Positions 1-12,429 of a DNA stretch of 64,000 nucleotides are shown piece by piece. This stretch comes from Phlebopus portentosus (taxonomy: Eukaryota > Basidiomycota > Agaricomycetes > Boletales > Boletinellaceae). Under the pieces are notes generated by a model. It saw only the letters and a list, made by a program, of their open reading frames with translations. It was not told the origin of the DNA and made no database searches. Positions within the stretch are counted from its first letter, which is position 1; every line of letters starts with the position of its first letter. Location of the stretch: assembly GCA_037892935.1 (NCBI GenBank), contig JAYXKI010000013.1:806001-870000 (forward strand), in the 5' to 3' direction. A program made the position numbers and the translations under genes.

Positions 1-685
1 CGTGCGCACGCATCTTCGCGTTATGATGTTCGGTGAGCTGTAGGAATTTCGGAACCATGAAGTCCATAGGGCGTGTTCCATTGATCTCCACGTCCATCTT
101 TCGTGGGTAATCCTCACATGCCCTCTCCAACACGTTAAACGCAGCCTGCAACAAACGTTAGACCGCGACGCGTGACTTTGACGAGCAGAACCATACCTCT
201 TGTTGATCTTCATTAGGCGAATCAAGGCTTTCGAATAGATGCTGAAGACATTCTGGCCAGTTTGCAGGCTCGAGAATTCCAAGGAAGGCCACGACGTCCT
301 GGCCTGCTGTGTTACGGATCATTACTGATGTCTCGTTGAAGGCCTGCAGGATGGCTGCCTTCACGAACGCCGACACCTCTGGAGCACTGCGAAGTATGAG
401 CCTCGCGTTGTTCTTGAGAAGATAACCCGCGATCGTTCTGATCCTGTCTTCTTCGTTCGGCATGTAGGCAAGAATGTACGAGAGGTAGGCTATGTAATCC
501 GGTACCCTCGTGAAGTTGTTCAATTTCTGCGCGTAGACTCGGTCAAAGCACAGTCTGCATTACACGTTAAAGTGGCTTACGACCGTGATATTTCGTTGCA
601 CTTCTGTATTGTTCGTGTCTGTTGAGTCGTGAATAGTCTGCAAAATTTCTTGCAGACCCGCTTGTTGGGGTGCCCATGTGGCCAT
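1..685 (-). CDS. Transportin / karyopherin beta-2 (Kap104-type), 5' part only
   Basis: Nuclear import receptor of the importin-beta superfamily; it carries PY-NLS cargo through the nuclear pore under Ran-GTP control. The gene runs leftwards off the window, so only about the first 193 residues are present. Exons are 581-685, 197-526 and 1-145; the introns (527-580 and 146-196) have clean GTAAGC/GTATGG donors and CAG acceptors. The start at 685 is chosen because it gives the typical transportin N-terminus (MATWAPQQAGLQ...). Splicing then joins it in phase to the hallmark first HEAT-repeat sequence (...KLNNFTRVPDYIAYLSYIL), followed by GYLLKNN, the RNTAGQD segment and NWPECL. The third exon continues with the conserved EINGTRPMDFMVPKF block. 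The recognition rests on remembered family conservation. Confidence 0.95.
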
Positions 686-3600
686 TGTGCGCGAGAATTT
701 GGACGCCTTACGCGACTAGACACAAGCACGGCCGTTGAAAGATGGGATTGACAAGGAACGAAGGCGCGTTGTTGGGCGATGTTGGGAGGAACGAACCAGG
801 GAGGAGGCAAGGGATCAGGCTAGGGTGGTCGTTTACAAGCTCGCCCTTGGTTGGCTGTGGGGTGAAGCGTGGGTGGCTTTTCCCATATTAAGAAGTAAAG
901 CTTTGTCAACGGGCCACGTTTGGATCATAGATCACAATGGTAAATATTTAATTGTTCTTAATTCATTCAGTCAGCTAATATGCCTTACCGAAGCACCAGT
1001 GTAGGACGCATGAATGAGCTCGACAGATTTCGGCTTGCTTGCATTGTCCAAGCAGCCAAGATATGACAGTATTCGCTACTTAGGGGTGCATTCATGGATC
1101 TACGGATCGTTCATTCTACCATTAATATTGCGTATTATATGTTCACTGCAGCAAGTCAAACACGCGGTCAATTCGCGGTTAACATTATCCCGGTCTGGAG
1201 TATTAAACTACTCGAAGAACGAGGGGCTCAGAAAGGATACATGAGTCTATTCAAGTCTAAGTCTTATATGCTTACTTGGCTAGAAGCAATCGAATCGTAA
1301 AGTTAGAAGTGAACGAAGACGTCTCAAGAATCGCCGCAGAAAGAGCGAGACGACGCCAACCGGGGCGTGGGGTACATAGGTCAATCCACTCAGTTCACAT
1401 AAAACCCGGGGTCAAATACTTCGAAGTTCCTGAAAGATCGGATATGAGTTGATCATTGAGGACCCTTGGCAGGCAAGGCGCCAACGTGGCGACGGTCTGA
1501 TCATCGAGCGCAAACAGAATCGATGTTACTGCAATTTTCGGTTACGAAGAGGTAAGATTTGAGCAGAATATTCATGGCATTTGCGGGCATCTATGCTCTG
1601 CTTCTTGTAAACTTGAACGAACCTTGATGGAAATACGAAGCAGACGAAAGATGAAGGCAAGTATGGATTACCATACCCACGGTATTGATGCCACGCACGT
1701 GATGTACACAGAAAGTCAAAATTTACTCCTCCTTTTTGTCATAACAGTCAGCTTTCGTTCTATTAGTTTAGTACTGTTTGCATTTGCGTTCAAATGCGCT
1801 AAGAAGCTTCTAAATCTAGCGGCCTTCCTTCCCTTCTCCTTCTTGACTGTGTCTGCGGTCCGGTTTTCAATCGGCATTAGCCAACAAGGATCAAAACGCA
1901 GGACAGTTAACATCTAGGCAGAATCTCTGGAGGGCTGCAATCGCAAAGACATTCAGTACTAGTGTTGATTCTACTCCAGAAGTCAACGAATCAATCTAGT
2001 CTTGTCCAAGTCGTACTGTATCAGTACCGCGTCCATTCCGCTTAGCAGGACAGCAAAATTACCTGCGGTGTCGAAAAGATAGTGAAGATCCCACCTTGAG
2101 TTCCTCCTCTACGCGACTTGTGTTCATCGAGCTCGTCTTGGGACTGCCTAGGCCTCTCCACTGTCGTGGTCCATGCGAGCCTCCAGGATAACGGTTCCGG
2201 TTCGCAAAGAACAAGTATAAGACATGCAATGTCTGCGACTAGAAGAAAACAACCCGTCCTCGACAACATCCTTAATTATAGCAACCGCGACGGGAGTCAC
2301 ACCCGCCTCACCCGTTCCATTAGAATACGGCCAATGAATGAGCTATTACGACGGCAATCCACGATCGACCGTCCCGAGCGATGACAGTCGCCCGATCCCG
2401 ACTACATCGCCTCTTGGATACATTGGCATAACAACTGATACAGGTTTGCCTCGTGCTCTCCATGCCAGGTCCAAGTCTGGGCAGTTCAACATGTCTGACA
2501 GTGCCTCCAGCAAGAAAAGCTTGCGAACAACTTTACGAGCGATCGAAGCCGATACTATCTCGTCCACTTCATGCACTAGGTGAGATCATCGACCTTTCGA
2601 GCAAATGATGACCCACGCTCCGAGAAAGAACCCGTCGTTGGTTCTAAAATCTTGCCAGGAGACTTGGGCGGAACGGGATAATATTCTCACCTGGGACAAG
2701 CTGGGTTCTACGAAACCTTCATCATATTGTTTCTGCAACTATGCCATGGCGGTCACCAAATGTGTCTATAACAGTATCAGCATCTCAATCGTGCTTCCTT
2801 CCCTGGTCCTGGCCCTCCGCCTAGTCAGACGCCGCGTGCAACTGGATTACACGCCTTCAGCATGCCTGCCTAATATCCCTCTGAGCCGAGCGGATGCAAC
2901 ATAACCGGTGGGATGCAGACTAGTGAATGAAATGCGTAAGTCACACCGTGTGAGGGTGCACGAGTACTGCTCACCACTGATGCATCGTAGTTGGCCTGCA
3001 GACTCATTGCTACAGTTCACAGATTAGTCTTTAAAAAGTGCTCTCTACCACATCGCTTGTCGGGCTCAACATATCCGATCATGACACAAAGTCCAGATAG
3101 TGTTCACCTATAAGAAAAACCCAGACATCCTCACTTTTGTCGGGAGTGTCGCGTACCGCAGACAACTCATCTTCATTAGGTACTTCAATGAAGTCCTATT
3201 TCCTTGCGCATGCGGGCACATTCACGCGGATCGGCTTCAAAGCCTCTTTCTTTAGCACTCGACACTAGTACGATACTGACATATGGGAGTACAACTCTAA
3301 GTTTCTTCATTTTTAACAGCCGGGTCGTTCTTACCACTTCCTTTTTCTCACATATTCTATTTTGAGGCCATCACCGTGGTTTACTCATGCTTTACGTAGG
3401 GATTGCGAATGGCTCGTGCTCATATCAAGAAGACCACAGCTGTCAGTCAGACTGTCACCCCGCCGTGCATCCAATCCGTTGGGATGTACAGATTTTCTGG
3501 TCCAACCAGAAGTCGTTAGATGAGCTTCCCTCGGCCTCAAAAGAAGAAAGCCGCCATCTCAAATAATCTCAACTCAAGATTTCCTTCGGATGCTTTCCCC

Positions 3601-4860
3601 TGGGTACATCATATCTGAGGTAAGTATTCAGTTCCTCAGATTTCATTCGCACCCCTTGACGCTTTACGCTTCAATTATCTTCCCGTGGTCTTCTGCAGCG
3701 TTCTCCCAGAGAACAGTTTCTCATGGAGTCATGCTCTAGGACACTCTAGGACACCTCGCTTCATACCGTCGAGCTTTGTCCTCGTTCAGGTCTAGCTCAT
3801 TTACGAGCGGGAATGAGGGGCAAGGATTAACATTCGTGCGATCCTCGATCATTTTCGCTACCATTTCTATGTCAAATATCGGCCTCGTCGGTGTCGTTGG
3901 TCTCGCCGGCAACTATTGTCAGACAGCTACTTAGAATAGCTCGCTTCACGAGATCCTTGCCTGGAGGGCTTTGCTTCTCGTTATCACATCAAAAAATACT
4001 CAGTCCTCCCGTGCAGGGAACCGCTATTTTTATTCTACTTTTCTCTACGTGCTGCGGAAGGCAGGCTGATTTTTCTTCCCTCGGCAAGCACGCTTGCATC
4101 CCTTCGTTGCTCACACCCACCAGGTACTTCTTCGTTTCTCCAGATCACGCTCAGACTCAGACTCAGACCAATCCCAAGACAACACCAATCTCTCCGAATC
4201 GGATAGAGTTGGAGTCTATTTACTTGGACCCAGACTGGTCCTGCTTGCAAACTTGACCTCCCTTAAGCGGAACCCTCAAAGCCCGGGAGAAGTGATATTT
4301 ATCTACAGATACCGGATCGGGGCTCCAATGATCGCTTCGGGGTGCCTGTTGTCTACACACACCATTTGGGCCTGATCCGATCCGTCGCCAATGCGCATTT
4401 CGTTTCAACCTCCGATATCAATGTAGGCCCTGGATCTTGCAGAACTAGAACTAGACAGCGACGGAGCGCGGCGTGCTATAGTGCAATACAGAGCGGGCAA
4501 ATCGTGCTGCGTCTTCCTGACACGTGTAACTTGGATCGAAAGACTCCGAGTTTTTGGCTTCCATATCGCGGAACGCCTTTCTTCATCCATCGAGAGTCAA
4601 GAACAATTGCCTCCGGGGTATTGTTGTTGTTGTTGGTATCCTTTTTTTCCTTCTTTCTTCATGTATTATGTTCGAAGCGCGTAGCGTTTCGTCTCGATCA
4701 CCCAGTCTGTCCCTGGGTTCCATTACAGAACTGTGTAACCAAAGCAAGTGCGTGTCCACAATCAATGTCTTCGACTCTTTAGTTTCTTCATTCTCATCAT
4801 TCGTAGGTCCTTTGTAAACTGTAAACATTGAAGAATCGAACGGATCCGAGTCCATTCAGG
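686..4860. other. Gene-poor interval; no supportable gene
   Basis: About 4.2 kb upstream of transportin with only short, overlapping open frames on both strands and none that I recognise. One stretch (about 2344-2580, plus) has protein-like composition rich in Ser/Thr/Pro and ends at a plausible AG|GTGAGA donor. An in-frame TGA lies just before it and I found no joining exons, so it may be a gene relic rather than a gene. A short CTCAGA-type tandem repeat lies near 4148-4166. Otherwise I see nothing definable. Confidence 0.4.
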
Positions 4861-4878
4861 CTCTCTCTCTCTCTCTCT
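4861..4878. repeat. (CT)9 microsatellite
   Basis: Nine uninterrupted CT dinucleotides, in a generally pyrimidine-rich stretch downstream of the oligopeptide transporter gene. Confidence 0.95.
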
Positions 4879-6226
4879 GTCAAATGACGAATTCGAATTC
4901 CTAGCGATCCACACGGATTGGATTGGGTTGGATATCGAATCTCTCCACACACTCTCCACCACACACTACTCCCATCCTTCCATTACCTACCTGATACGTA
5001 CCACCTGTCAGTGCGCGCTACGCGCGAGAGAGAGTTCATCCATTTCTTCTTTCTTTATGGGATAATCGGTGATCATGGAGATACTGTATGTATTGATCCC
5101 GGGCCCTGTACTGCTGCTCTGAATATGAAATCTGATCGAGCGAGTCGATTCGGACGGACGGAAATTGAAGATATCCGGGATACAGTCTGTCACATCCGAA
5201 ACTATATATTCTCTTGACGACGCGAAGGCCCGAGCTTTCTTCTTCTTTATCTTTTTTTTCTTTTCTTTCGAGGTTGAACTGCTCCCCTTGAAAGTCCGTA
5301 TATATCTGCTTAAACTCGCCGTGTCTCTCCATGTTACAGCCCGGGACTGACCGACAAACGACTCATATTTGTATGAACTATAATATATCACACACACATA
5401 CAAGCACATACACGCGGAGGCATTGACTTTGACTTCTTCAATAGCTTTCACACACATTCTTATCGATCTAAATTCCAATTCTGTATTTTTCATTCTTAGA
5501 TCCAGACAGGTATTTGACAAATACACAAGACCAACAGATACCAGGGGCAGGCGCAAGCGCCGGGGAGGGAGGGAGAGGGACAGGCAACATACGAAATATT
5601 ACTAGAATACTAAACAAAAAATCCTCTCTCCATCGCTTCTTCTTTCTTTCTTTCTTTCTTCCTTCTTTCCTTGTCTCCGTCTTTCCGGCTCTTCATTGGT
5701 CGCTTCCTTGCTGTGATAAAGTACGGTCAAAAATCGAAAAGGTCTTGCGTCGGTTGTCCGGTTGCTCGGTCGATGGGTTGGCGGGGGAGGGAATTAAGAA
5801 TCAAACACAAGAAGAAAAAGAGAGAGAGAGAAAAAGAAAACACCATTTGCAAAAACTAAAGGAAAGACAGTGTGTGAGACGAGAGAAACAGAAAGAAAAA
5901 GAAAAGAGAAAGAACCAAGCGCAGCACGGTCGAGACGAATGGGCAAACTGGAGTGATGTAGTAGGCCGCTGGGCAGTTTGGGTAGCAGAAGGGTAGTGCG
6001 AGGTATGGAGGGTAGTTGCTATATAGTGAGATGAAGAAAAACCCAACAGAACCGATCCTATCAATCGATCGAGATATATATAAATTGGTGAAGTACTCAA
6101 GTGAACGAGGCAGGAAGGGCAGTGAATGAAGACAGAATGGTTAAGAAAAAGAAAAAGTAGATGAGGAAGGCCAATATAGAGGACAGGAAAAGAAAGGGAA
6201 GAGAAGAAAAGAGAAATGATTGTTCA
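4879..6226. other. Low-complexity 3' flank of the OPT gene
   Basis: Simple-sequence DNA: CT-, TTC- and GA/AAG-rich tracts (for example about 5240-5270, 5638-5665 and 5808-5920). Open frames here, up to about 180 codons, are Lys/Arg/Glu- or Ser-rich products of these tracts and show no domain. The part adjoining 6227 is probably the 3' UTR of the transporter, which is transcribed right to left. Confidence 0.5.
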
Positions 6227-9200
6227 TTACGACAACCCCTCGGGAGGCGTCGTTCGGAAAGGTGTCCGTCTATAGTCGGCAGCTGGAGAATTAAGGGAAA
6301 GAAGGAAGAGAAAGAGGCACATAAAAGAGGGGAGGAAATTAAGAAGAAAAAATTAAATTAAATTAAAAAGAGAAAGCACGTCAATCAGCACCGGCACATC
6401 CAAAACCACAAACCAGACAGAATCCACTCACTATTCGCATACACACTATTCCCCCACCAATTCAAACTAATCCCGCCACCCTTAGGGAACTGCAGCGTGA
6501 AGAAAATCGTAATCAAGCTCAACACAGTCCCACTATCCATCGCCGCGCTCGTCACATAGTTGAACTTGCTCCACCACCCAAAGTTTCGCCTTCGGATAAG
6601 ATATTGGAAGATGAACCCGAAGAAGAACCAAGAGCTGTAGTTGATGCCCGTCGCGGGCGGGATGAAGGAAACGCCGTTGAGGATGATGGGCGTGCTGACA
6701 TAGCGGATCCACGAGTTCGGCCGCCGCCGCTGCCAGAGCCAGAAGGGCAGGGGGAGGAAGGCGCCGATGATGATTGCGTAGAGCTGCGGATGGTAGATTG
6801 AGTCCGCCCCGAATTGACGTTTAGGCCCGATGAGACCCCTGTAAGAAGGCGGAATGTGAGCACAGCAGATGTAGGTTTTGGAAGAGGGACTCACCAGACA
6901 GCCGAAGCGGTGAAGAACACCTGGTTATGCGGACACGTAAGGTTGCTCTTCTGCGTATCGGTGCAAATATCCTTCACGTTGCTGAACATCCACTCTTTCA
7001 CTCCTACTTGTACGAATGCAGCCAATATCGTCGCAGTCGATTGAACTGAATCACAATCAGACATTCGTGAGTAACCACCGGACTCGAAATCCGGAAAATT
7101 GAATGGGCGCACTCACCCAAGAAAGTAGCGCGCGGAGGAACCTTGATATAATGCCCCAACTTGAGATCCTGCACGAACATCGTCGCCTCCGTGAGCGTCT
7201 GCACAGAGTACGCCTTGAACACCATATTCGCCATCGGGTTCCCAGGTAACAAGACTCCAGGAATGATTTGCGCGAGTAAGTTGAGGGTAATCTATCCAAG
7301 TCGTCCAAGTCGTTAATTCCCCCTCAAGTTAACTGCACCACAGTGCAGACAGAATGGATCACTCACCCCCTGTCCAGTCATCGCAAAAATAAACCCACTC
7401 GGAAGCACGTACACCACCGGTAACAGCACACTAATCAACAGCGCCCACACAGGCACACCCGTATGCCACACCTCCGCCGCAACAATCGCCATCCCAAAGA
7501 AAAACACAAACACCAGTAAGTACCACCAATCCGGCACCTCGGGGTAATTCCTCATCAACTTCGCATGGATATCGTCCTTCTCAATTTTAATGTTCTTAAT
7601 CCCGTTGAGCAGGGACCGGCCGTGGTACAGCAGCGTGTGCACGATGACGCACGTGCTGAGCGTGAACGCGAGGAGGTACGTCACTGCGTACGTCGCGGGG
7701 AGGTAGAGCGGGCTGTACTCGTCGTATGCGGTGAGGTTGAATTGGTTGTCCGCTGTGATGATGCGCGAGATGTTGTACGCGTTGCCGAACCTGTCGTATG
7801 GCTCGTTGGCGGAGATGGGGAAGTTGCCTAGGTCCCAGACGTTTGTGTAGTACAGGACAGGCGTGAGGATCCAGAAGAACATCACGAAGCCTACATGATG
7901 AATCCCATAATTAAACTGAGCTTTTCTGAGGGATCGACACGAACGCACCTGCAAAGACATGACACTCCGCCCACCAGGGGACCATCAACGGACTCCCAAC
8001 CCAACTAATTTGCGTCCAGTCAAAAGTCAACACGCTCATTCCTAATCCGCTATACACCCCAAACAGCTGATTCACGGGTACGTTATTCGGCACGATCCAC
8101 GTAATCCAGTTGAACACGCTGAGGGCCGTGAAGATGAAGCCAGGGAAGAAGAAGAAAAAGAAGGACGCGACGGACGCCATGACGTAGTACCGATACCGCG
8201 AGAGGCCGTTGCTCTCCGCGTCATCCTCTGCGTGAAGCGTGTTGAGCAGCGTGCACGCGACGAGGTTCTGCGGCCACACCATGCTTGCCGGCCAGACGAG
8301 GAAGCGTCGACATAACCCTGCGAGGCCGAAACCGGTGAGCTGCGTTGCGAGCACTGTGACGAGGTTGAACCAGAAGCCGTGCTTGATGTTGTAGAATACT
8401 TCGGCGACGACGATGGCGTTCAGCGCGTACGGGTTCCCGACGGCGACATTCGCCATGATGTACACGAGTACGTGCTCCTTGATGTTCCACGGCCCGGGGT
8501 TCAGCGAGAAGCTAAACTCGATGCCCTTCCACCCGCGCCCACCAAATCGTACTGGCCAGGGAATCGGCAAACGCGATCGGAACGTCCTTATCGGAAGCGA
8601 ATACGCCGCGAGTTTTCCGATAGGGTACGACACGAGAACAAGGACGAGCGGGATGACCTGCGGTGCAGGCTGGCGGAAGTTGAAGAACACGTTCATGCCC
8701 GATCCGATCATACACAGTATCAGCCCGATCACCCACATCCTGAACGTCAGTGCCGGCATCTCCGGGTCGTCCACGTTCGACACGGACGCGCGGACCTCGG
8801 GGTAGGGCGAGTCTTCCTCCTCGACCGCATCAAAGTCAAATCCCATCTTGATAGACTCCCGACTCTCGACGTCGGAGAACTCCATCATGCTAGGCGAGAC
8901 GCTAGCGGCGCTCGCAGCTAGTTCGGTGCTGTCCACGCTCGTAGGCCGAATTTTCTTGGACATTTCCGCGTCTATTTCGTCTATCTCAGAGTCTTTTTCG
9001 TTCTCCGCTATCGTGGGAGGGGGCGATTGCTGCAGCATGCCCGGGGAGGGGAGCTCGACGCGGAGACCGCGCTCGCTGCCAGTGGGAACGGACAGGCGCG
9101 AGGCGGCGCCTCCGCTAGCCTGGGACGTAGGTGGATCCGTGTTCGTCTGGGCTGTATCCAATCGACGCATGCGATAAGGGTCATTTGGATCATTTTGAGA

Positions 9201-9740
9201 ATCCGTGGATGGCGGGGTGTCGACGGGAAGATTAGAAAATGGCGTGATCGGGGGTAAGGTTGAGGGATAAGAGTCCGAGTGAGTGTGGTGGAAGGAAGGT
9301 GCGGTGGGAGAGATGGCTGCTCCTGGGATGATGTCCGGAGAGTTAAAGTTTGAGGGAGAGAAGGAAGACGCTACTGTGACCGGCCGCTCTCCGTGCTGCG
9401 TCTTTGGTCGATCGGGACAAGCATCCGCAACAAGATTATGCGCGAAAGGCGTTTGGTGTTGTTGTTGCTGTTGCTGTTGCTGTTGTTGGAGTTGCTGTTG
9501 CTGGAGGTCGGCGGTGGTCGGAGGTAAGTACGCAAATACATCTTCGTCTTCGCTTTCGTCGTCCTCGTCGTCCTCGTCGTCGTCTTCTTCTTCTAATGTA
9601 TCCCCTTGCGACGAGTACGTGTACTGGGGTTGATGATGAGCGAGGTGGTGATCATCGTAGTAGAAATCCGGTGAGGAGGGAGGACGAGCCGTTGTGGGAC
9701 GGTCGTCCTTGTCGGCTGGGTTGAAATGGATGGGAGGCAT
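6227..9740 (-). CDS. Oligopeptide transporter, OPT family, with long acidic/poly-Q N-terminal extension
   Basis: Proton-coupled importer of small peptides at the plasma membrane. Exons are 7949-9740, 7367-7890, 7117-7291, 6895-7045, 6432-6838 and 6227-6282; their summed length is exactly 1035 codons. OPT landmarks include SLNPGPWNIKEH, the GQGITLNLLAQIIPG block across the second/third exon junction, PGNPMANMVFKAYSVQT and HYIKVPPRATF, with many membrane segments from about residue 325 onward. The first 320 residues are non-conserved, with an acidic run (EEEDDDEDDED), a poly-Gln tract and Ser/Pro-rich sequence; most fungal OPTs have a shorter head. Reading straight through the last donor gives a false C-terminus at about 6385. 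Splicing 6283-6431 instead yields the family-typical NTADYRRTP ending, so I chose that. It could transport glutathione or peptides; the substrate cannot be told. Confidence 0.95.
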
Positions 9741-11254
9741 ACTGTGGGAAAGTAGCCGACTGGTAGGGTCACTCTACTCTGCCGCCGCCGTTGTCGTCGT
9801 CGCCGTATTCGTTATTGTTTTGAGAATGACGGTGACGGTGGGTAGTGTGGGTGTGGGGGGAGGGCGGTGAAGGCGGTGGAGAGAGTCGGTGAGGGAGAGA
9901 GAGAGAGATAGAGGGAGGGAGAGTGAGTGAGTGGGAGAGAGAAGAGAAGGGAAGAACGGCGGGGCTGGGAATGGAAATACCTTCTCTGTAACTCTGTAAC
10001 TCTGTACCTGTGCCTGGTATCATCTATTTTATTTTCATTTCATTATTTTATATCATTGCAGTCGACGATAGACAAACAGACATCCTTGCCTCTCTTACAT
10101 CTGTCCTCCCTTCCGTACGTACCTGGCAACATCTCATACACGCTCTCCTCTCAGAATATAACATGAAATCCATCCACGAGAATAAAATTCCTAAAAAAAA
10201 TACATCCGTGCCTTTCTTGGCTCTCTCTCCTCACCTCCTCTCTCTCGTCCATCTCCTCGTTTCCGTCCTCTTCCTCTTTTTTCTCTCTAGCCTACCGTGG
10301 GTGTACCTTATCGATTTGTTCTCGCCCGTCACTGCATCGGCGCTCATAGGCGAATCAACTAAAGTAACGTCAGGCACGAAAGACACCGGCTGCCGACCGA
10401 CATCAGCGGCTTACTCGACTTGCGTCCACCCATCATCACAATCAAATATCTAGACTTTTTATCTCCGATTCAACCCAGACCGAACTCTTTGATCGGTCGC
10501 CGTTTGAGTACGTAAACCGTCGTTATTACATCAATACACTCTCCCTTTCTATCCAGTTGGCCCTGTTTTTTTTTTAAAAACAAATGCTACTGATGCTACG
10601 CAATACCACGCAAGTTATAGCAGTATCACATCTCAGAGTCATAGCCACTGATATTGATCATTCTCCTTAATAGCATTCCGATCTCTCATCCAATCTAGAA
10701 CGGAAGTTTTCCGTCAGCGCTGTCCGCAGCACATAAATAGACGTAGACTTCGGACGCAGATGCAGATTCAGACGCAACGCGCGAAGAGGGACTTGCCACT
10801 CGGAACCTCTCTCATCACCATCACCAGCTTGATCACCGTTACCCGTATCATCACTACTCGTATCAGACCCGCGCAAACACAAAACACAGACACGAACATA
10901 AACACAAACGCGGACTGCTGAATGCTGGACAATCGAGATCGTACTACGTCCTGCTCCGCGTCGCGGATCGGATCGAACACTAGCGGCTGTGGCCAAAGCG
11001 AGACGAACAGGAGAAAAACAAAACAAACAAACAAACAAGCTTCTAAGAAGCAAGCCACGGATCAAACTGCAAAATCTCGTATTAATATCTTAAGCGTTGT
11101 GCGTACTGATGACTGACTGGGAGTCAGGAGCTGAGCTAGTATGTACGCACGGGTTTCTTGAAATCGAACCGGTTCGGGTATACGCAGTACAGTACATGTG
11201 GTACGTGTACGGGATCAAAACCAAGCACCGACCGTTAGGACTATGTACAGTAGT
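9741..11254. other. 5' flank of OPT and simple-sequence DNA up to the left-arm breakpoint
   Basis: Contains the presumed OPT promoter/5' UTR (rich in CCGCCG, CA and GA repeats, with a purine tract at about 9893-9950 made of GAGA/GAGT units), then CT-rich DNA. No coding potential is supported. Sequence matching the other duplication arm starts near 11255. Confidence 0.5.
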
Positions 11255-11261
11255 CCGCACG

Positions 11262-11680
11262 CGTAACGTCCCCTCTACCGTCCCCTCTCCTCCTCGTCCA
11301 AAAGCGACGCGGTTACGAGCTTCATCAAAGTCCAACTCATGGTTAGAACTCAGATTTACGCACCCGCAGATCGACGTTCTCCATCTCGCGCTTCGCATAC
11401 CAGCAGGACGGTCATCCGAGACTACACCAACGTCTCGAGTCACAGCTCTCCAAGGGTTTCTGAGCCAAGAGTCGACTATGATGGTCAAGTAAAGCTTCGT
11501 CCGTTTGTTCACCCGTTCGTTCAAATGGCCATCGTGTACGTACGGATTGGGATTGCCTCGGAGATGACGACGAGACGTTCGTTCTGACTTTCCGTATTTG
11601 CAGAATTGAACAAATCGTCTTTGCTCTGTATTTTTTTCTATGTCCAGCACAAGAAGAGCCTGGGGATGAGTTTACGTTAG
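11262..11680 (+). pseudogene. Truncated copy of the peroxisomal-type carrier gene (last two exons)
   Basis: Matches the last two coding exons and the intron between them of the carrier at 45352-46808; no upstream exons are present. The sequence is broken in several ways. In the penultimate exon the codon CAA of the conserved MMVKQR segment is TAA. The following donor GTTCGT has become CTTCGT. In the last exon an extra T in the run after CTGTAT shifts the frame. The original TAG is still recognisable at 11678-11680. It is a dead fragment created when the duplication cut the carrier gene. Confidence 0.9.
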
Positions 11681-12429
11681 ACCATATTGTGCTACCTATA
11701 GCTACATAGAGAAACGTTGTACGCTAGACATACATGTGGAACTGATACTGACGACTTTCCGTCCAGTGATACTTATTACATACAAAAGAATAAAAAAGGT
11801 CCTCGCTATACCGAAAGGTATGCGTGTACTCTAGACTGTACTCGACACAAAAACCAATTTCAATGATTCCAATAAATAATGTGCCTGTTGGAGAAACGTG
11901 CATATCAAGAAGCAAGTTCGGCAGAAGCGGAAGTAGTTGGCCAGAAATCTAGAAAAGGAAAATTGTCGAGTCCACTAGGAAGGGGACGAACTCCATAACA
12001 GGTAGAAACTGCTCCGGTTCTCTATTGCCTGAAGTATTCTTCCGAACGCAAAGAATATTTTCGCGTACCAAAGCCAAGAAAGACACTGAAGGCAAGTCGA
12101 GTATTGGGAATTCAGCTCCTACATCCATCTTGCAGATTCGCCCCACCGCGACCTGAATGCAAGCCCCGCTCGACGACTTTATTTTCCGTCTCACATATAT
12201 GCGTCTCTGTCTCTAGCCTGTGTGGATTTAGACATACTAAAGAGGAAGGGAAGGAGGAGGAGTGACCTATTTATCATCGCACGAAGCTCGAGATGCAGAA
12301 GGCGAACTATCACGCTCACAAATAAGTAAACATTCATTTATATTTGATGCTGAATTTGGACAAACCTTCTTCAACTTGGTGCCTCACGACCTCGATTGCC
12401 TCCAGATTAAGTTGCGTTTCTGCCTCTTC
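11681..12429. other. Diverged spacer between carrier fragment and DnaJ-like gene (left arm)
   Basis: Patchily homologous to the right-arm spacer (about 44700-45350, reverse complement). Shared strings such as TACGCTAGACATACATGTGG and GCCAAGAAAGA are separated by many indels. No gene is seen. Confidence 0.6.

Noticed and set aside
1014..1300. Overlapping 68-76 codon frames
   Set aside because: No start context, splice partners or similarity that I recognise.
2338..2583. Possible exon with protein-like composition
   Set aside because: A stop precedes it, no partner exon was found, and I recognise no domain; kept only as a note in the gene-poor interval.
4342..4782. 146-codon open frame, plus strand
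   Set aside because: Overlaps several equally long frames in CT-rich DNA; no recognisable protein features.
5008..5556. 182-codon open frame, minus strand
   Set aside because: Lys/Ser-rich translation of TTC/CT simple sequence in the 3' flank of the OPT gene; no domain and no plausible splicing context.
8379..8921. 180-codon frame opposite the OPT gene
   Set aside because: Antisense shadow of the conserved OPT membrane domain.
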